64,000 nucleotides of DNA from Arthrobacter sp. S39. GTDB taxonomy: Bacteria; Actinomycetota; Actinomycetes; Actinomycetales; Micrococcaceae. A program made the position numbers and the translations under genes. Location of the stretch: the NCBI RefSeq assembly GCF_004320525.1, contig NZ_SIHX01000002.1, positions 434,001 to 498,000 of the forward strand, read 5' to 3'. Shown piece by piece: positions 61,007 to 64,000 of this stretch (positions are counted from its first letter, which is position 1; the number at the start of each line of letters is the position of its first letter). The notes beneath the pieces are model-generated. The model saw nothing but the letters and a program-made list of their open reading frames with translations. It did not search any database and was not told the origin of the DNA.

Positions 61007-62332
61007 TTATTCCGAGCGGTACTGGAGGGCGCCGGGGATGCCGCCTGTTTCGGCCAGGCCGTCCCCGCGGGCGAACGCGGCCCACAGGCTGCGCAGCTCA
61101 CGGCCCACGGCGTTGATCTCCTCCCAGGTGGAGCCTTTGAGGAGTCCGGCGGCTGCCCAGGTCTGCTGGTTACCGAACAACAGCGGCAGGTCAACGGTGT
61201 GCGCGGCGCGGTAGTAGTTCCCGGTGGCGCCCCAGGAGATGACGTAGCTGTGTGCCTTGCCGCCGGCGCGGGCGTGGCGGCGGGCAAATTTCCGGGCTGC
61301 CCGGCCGTACACCGCCTCCGTCACCGCCCAATTGATGGCCCGCACGGCATGGTCGCCCAGCACGGGAACCTTGTCCAGCCGGCTGACCAGGGGGCTCCGG
61401 GGCAGGAAAAGACGTGCTTCGTCGGCGGTGTGCCCGATCAGCACCTCGATGCCGGGGGCCGTGGCGTTCCAGGCCGCCTCAATGTCGGCCTCGGGCGGCA
61501 GCGGGGCGTGCCCGTACTGCGTGCCGAACGGCATGGCCGCCATCAGCCCGTATTTCCGGGCCACCTGCGACACGCGGTCCTCAACGGCGACGACGTCCAT
61601 GGAGGGCGTGTCCTCGGTGACGGCTTCGGCCGCGATGCCCATGGCGTGGCTCATCTTGTGCCGGCCCCGGATGATGCCCAGCGGTGCACTCTGGATGATG
61701 GCCCGCTGGAACAGCGACGGCGCCTCAGGAGTCGCCATCAGGTGGGCGACGGAATCGCCGCCGGCGGACTGCCCGAACGCGGTGACGCGGCCGGGATCGC
61801 CCCCGAACGCGGAAATGTTGCGCTGCACCCAGCGGAAGGCCTCAAGCTGGTCAAGCAGCCCGAGGTTCGCCGGGCGTCCTGTACCTGTGGCCAGGTACCC
61901 GAACAGGCCAAGCCGGTACGTCACGGACACAACAATGATGCGGTTTTCAGCCACCAGGGACGTGGCGTCGAAGATGGCCAGGTCGCCGGAGCCGGAGGTG
62001 TAGGACCCGCCGTGCAGCCACACCATAACCGGGATCTGCTCGCCGTCGGAAAGGCCGGCGGGAACGGTGATCGAGAGCCGCTGGCAGTCCTCGCTGCCGG
62101 GGAGCTCGCCGTAGCGGGTGCCCAGGACGTCGTCGAGGAACGGCACGGGACCCTGCGGGCAGGCCGGGGCGGGCGAGGTTGCGGCAAACGCCGTCGTCCA
62201 GTCCGTCGCACTGACCGGGGGCTGGAAGCGGCCCGCGGTGGCATAGGGAATTCCGGTGGCGCGCACCACGTCACCGTCCCGCCAGCCGCTGATCGGACCG
62301 CAAGGGGGACTAAACGAAGGCTCGGAACTCAC
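61007..62332 (-). CDS. Carboxylesterase (type B carboxylesterase/lipase family)
   Basis: The 441-residue protein carries the type B signature: EDCQRLSITVPAG, VMVWLHGGSYTSGSGDL with the oxyanion glycines, the nucleophile elbow VTAFGQSAGGDSVAHLMATP (Ser about 195) and GHTADEARLFL near the acid residue region. The usual terminal His region is RAAHTVDLPLLFGN. Length is slightly short for the family, which often reaches 480-540 residues. Start is a GTG at 62332. No signal peptide is visible. Confidence 0.92.
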   Translation of the reverse strand: MSSEPSFSPPCGPISGWRDGDVVRATGIPYATAGRFQPPVSATDWTTAFAATSPAPACPQGPVPFLDDVLGTRYGELPGSEDCQRLSITVPAGLSDGEQIPVMVWLHGGSYTSGSGDLAIFDATSLVAENRIIVVSVTYRLGLFGYLATGTGRPANLGLLDQLEAFRWVQRNISAFGGDPGRVTAFGQSAGGDSVAHLMATPEAPSLFQRAIIQSAPLGIIRGRHKMSHAMGIAAEAVTEDTPSMDVVAVEDRVSQVARKYGLMAAMPFGTQYGHAPLPPEADIEAAWNATAPGIEVLIGHTADEARLFLPRSPLVSRLDKVPVLGDHAVRAINWAVTEAVYGRAARKFARRHARAGGKAHSYVISWGATGNYYRAAHTVDLPLLFGNQQTWAAAGLLKGSTWEEINAVGRELRSLWAAFARGDGLAETGGIPGALQYRSE

Positions 62333-62373
62333 GGGTCAACGATTCCACAGTTTCCTGATCCGCCGCTGGTAAC

Positions 62374-62437
62374 GCGCGAACGTACACTTGAGGCCCAAAA
62401 ATCGAAGGGTTTTAGGGCCTCAACTGTACGTTCGCGC
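62374..62437. repeat. Long near-perfect hairpin (27-28 bp arms)
   Basis: The left arm (62374-62400, starting GCGCGAACGTACACTTGAGG) and right arm (62410-62437, ending TGTACGTTCGCGC) are complementary over 27 positions with one mismatch and one single-base bulge, around a 9-nt loop. It lies downstream of the response regulator gene (stop at 62510, minus strand) and upstream of the carboxylesterase start at 62332. It lacks a following T-run, so a plain intrinsic terminator is not certain; a dispersed palindromic repeat (REP-like) is the alternative. Confidence 0.85.
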
Positions 62438-62509
62438 TGCGGTGCTGGTTAAACGCCGACGGCGGGTGGCGCGGTTCCTGAAGAACTGGGCCACCCGCAG
62501 TTGTGCCGG

Positions 62510-63163
62510 TCAGCCGGCGACGGCTCCCTCACGCAGCCACGCGAGTGCCGCCTGGACCCGGAGGTTGTCCTCCGGCGCCTCTTCCAGGCCAAGTTTGACG
62601 AACACCGAGCGGAGGTGGGCCTCCACCGTCCGGCGCGAGGTGACCAGCACCTGGGCGATCCCGGCATTGCTGCGGCCCGCCGCCAGGTGCCGCAGCACCT
62701 CGAGCTCGCGTGGCGTCAGTGCCGTCAGCCGGTGCTCGTTGGACAGCAGGAACGCGTTGATTGCCTGCAGATCAATGGCCGTGCCGCCGTCGGCGACGTG
62801 CTGGACCGTTGCCAGGAACTCTTCGGTGTGCAGGACCCGGTCCTTGAGCAGGTATCCGAAGGCAGCCAGGTTCCGGCGGGTCATCATCACGGCGACTGCA
62901 GGATCCACAACGTGGGACAGGATAATCACCGGCAGCGACGGGTAGCGCTCCCGCAGCATGAGGGCGGCGCGGGCGCCTTCGTCCGTGTGGCTGGGCGGCA
63001 TCCGGACATCGGCGATCAGCAGATCCGGGCGGTGCTCGACGACGGCGTCGATCAGGCCGTGTGCGTCGCCCGCCTGGGCCACTACCGTGTGGCCGGCATC
63101 CGCGAGGAGCCGGGCGATACCTTCGCGGAGCAGGACCAGGTCCTCGGCTATGACGATTCGCAC
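62510..63163 (-). CDS. NarL/LuxR-type response regulator
   Basis: The 217-residue protein has an N-terminal receiver domain (RIVIAEDLVLLREGIARLLA, phospho-Asp in LLIADVRMPPSHTDE, Lys in GYLLKDRVL) and a C-terminal LuxR HTH (LTPRELEVLRHLAAGRSNAG, IAQVLVTSRRTVEAHLRSVF). It is encoded just after its probable sensor kinase with a 16-base overlap, so expression is coupled. The signal is unknown. The stop is followed by a long hairpin 70 bp away. Confidence 0.95.
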   Translation of the reverse strand: MRIVIAEDLVLLREGIARLLADAGHTVVAQAGDAHGLIDAVVEHRPDLLIADVRMPPSHTDEGARAALMLRERYPSLPVIILSHVVDPAVAVMMTRRNLAAFGYLLKDRVLHTEEFLATVQHVADGGTAIDLQAINAFLLSNEHRLTALTPRELEVLRHLAAGRSNAGIAQVLVTSRRTVEAHLRSVFVKLGLEEAPEDNLRVQAALAWLREGAVAG

Positions 63164-64000
63164 GGTACGGACACCTCCACGAGGGTGCCACTGGGCGTGC
63201 GGTCGCTGACGATCAGGTGGCCGCCCATCGCACGGACACGCTCTGCCAGGCCGCGCAGTCCCGTGCCGGCCCGCAGATCGGCCGAGCCAACGCCGTCGTC
63301 GGCAACTGTGATGCTGAGGACGCGGTCCGCCACCAGCAGCCTGACGTCAACATAGCTTGCGTGCGCATGTTTCACGGAGTTGGTGACGGCTTCTGCCACC
63401 ACGAAGTAGCTCATGGCCTCGAGCTGCGGGCTGATCCGGTCCGGCGGGACCGCGAGATAGACAGGGATGGGCATCGGCGCGACGAAGTCACTGAGCGCAG
63501 CCTGCAGTCCATTGGACGCAAGCTTCGCCGGCACGCTCCCCAGCGCCAGCAGGCGCAGTTCCTCCAGGACCCCGCCCATCCCGGACACGATCTCCTCCAT
63601 GGCCAGGCGCGCGTGTGCATCCTCCACCTTCCGGGATGCCGACTGCAGGTTCAGGGCCAGCCCCAGCAGGCGGCCCTGCACGCCGTCGTGCATGTCCTGG
63701 ACGATCCGGGCGCGCTCCTGGGCGCCGGCCCCAACCGCCCGCGCAGACTCACGATCGGCGGCGGCATGCCGGTAGTGCACGGCGGCCTCCAGGACAGCCG
63801 GTTCCAGGATGCGGTCGAGTTGGGGGATGGCAGCCCCCAACGACGCGGACCGGGCGGAACCGAACACGATGCAGGCGTGCGGATCTCCGGAGGTGCCCAG
63901 AAGAAGTGCATGCTCATGCGCTCTGGGCGACGGCACCGCAAGCCCCGTTGAATCAACCCAGCCAGCGCCCTCCGGGAGTTTGAGGCTGACTGTGGCGCCG
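63148..64000 (-). CDS. Sensor histidine kinase (NarL-family partner), 5' end cut by window edge
   Basis: Only the C-terminal 284 or so codons are present; the frame stays open to the right edge. A DHp motif of the HisKA_3 class is visible: ERARIVQDMHDGVQGRLLGL with the phospho-accepting His. The HATPase region follows with YFVVAEAVTNSVKHAHASYV (N box), SITVADDGVGSADLRAG (G1) and TGLRGLAERVRAMGGHL (G2). The upstream sensing region is outside the window. Its stop overlaps the response regulator start by 16 bases, confirming a two-component pair. Confidence 0.93.
   Translation of the reverse strand, partial: GATVSLKLPEGAGWVDSTGLAVPSPRAHEHALLLGTSGDPHACIVFGSARSASLGAAIPQLDRILEPAVLEAAVHYRHAAADRESARAVGAGAQERARIVQDMHDGVQGRLLGLALNLQSASRKVEDAHARLAMEEIVSGMGGVLEELRLLALGSVPAKLASNGLQAALSDFVAPMPIPVYLAVPPDRISPQLEAMSYFVVAEAVTNSVKHAHASYVDVRLLVADRVLSITVADDGVGSADLRAGTGLRGLAERVRAMGGHLIVSDRTPSGTLVEVSVPCESS

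Noticed and set aside
62374..62437. Ordinary rho-independent terminator
   Set aside because: The arms are much longer than usual and no T-run follows on the relevant strand, so I list it as a repeat with uncertain function.

Overview
The window is GC-rich, densely coded DNA with short intergenic gaps (none above about 260 bp) and many genes that overlap by ATGA, GTGA or TAATG. Codon use, the GAF-ANTAR protein, the DtxR-type regulator, the rich set of LacI/GntR/DeoR sugar regulators and the secreted multidomain glycosidase point to a soil or plant-associated actinobacterium. A member of the Micrococcaceae such as Arthrobacter/Pseudarthrobacter is my best guess; this is inferred from the sequence, not from any search. 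No rRNA, tRNA, CRISPR array, classical insertion sequence or prophage gene was recognised. Both ends cut a gene: a nucleoside hydrolase at the left and a sensor kinase at the right.

Layout. 1-3.1 kb: nucleoside hydrolase, a LacI regulator and glycerate kinase, joined by three copies of a CAAGCGCTT operator. 3.1-6.0 kb: two membrane proteins of unknown function, a stress-type SDR and a very acidic protein ending in a strong terminator. 6.1-10.6 kb: GAF-ANTAR regulator, SGNH hydrolase, uracil/xanthine permease divergent from a RutE-like nitroreductase, single-domain response regulator. 10.7-13.7 kb: multicopper oxidase and ZIP transporter translationally coupled, divergent from a DtxR/MntR-type regulator with palindromes between them. 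13.8-17.4 kb: phosphoglucomutase, NERD protein, DUF4190 protein.

17.4-22.4 kb: GntR regulator divergent from a MatC-like dicarboxylate transporter, a class III CoA transferase and a fused AccD/AccA-like carboxyltransferase without biotin partners. I infer a malonate (or similar dicarboxylate) pathway of transport, CoA transfer and decarboxylation. 22.5-31.7 kb: mostly housekeeping or solitary genes (large GT-C-like membrane protein, two small proteins, amidase, rhodanese, pheA, DAG kinase, serS). 31.7-32.9 kb: an AbiEi/DUF559-like gene bracketed by two 68-bp imperfect inverted repeats, each itself hairpin-like. This is the most unusual structure in the window.

33.9-54.5 kb: a large carbohydrate-use region. 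A minus-strand operon (2-hydroxyacid dehydrogenase, ABC binding protein, two permeases, DUF624, GH35 beta-galactosidase) faces a plus-strand operon (heparinase II/III-like, DeoR-type HTH fused to a LacI-like sensor, ThuA-like, DUF2264). Next come a second ThuA-like gene and a Gfo/Idh/MocA dehydrogenase behind a LacI repressor with two perfect TTGGAATCGATTCCAA-type operators, and then a 1180-residue secreted GH30-like galactanase. Together these suggest use of a plant or algal galactose-containing, possibly uronate-containing, polysaccharide.

54.6-64 kb: AraC regulator, DUF1761 membrane protein, SatD-like protein, phosphoketolase, DUF429 protein, alpha/beta hydrolase, carboxylesterase, a long perfect-looking hairpin, and a NarL-type response regulator with its overlapping sensor kinase.
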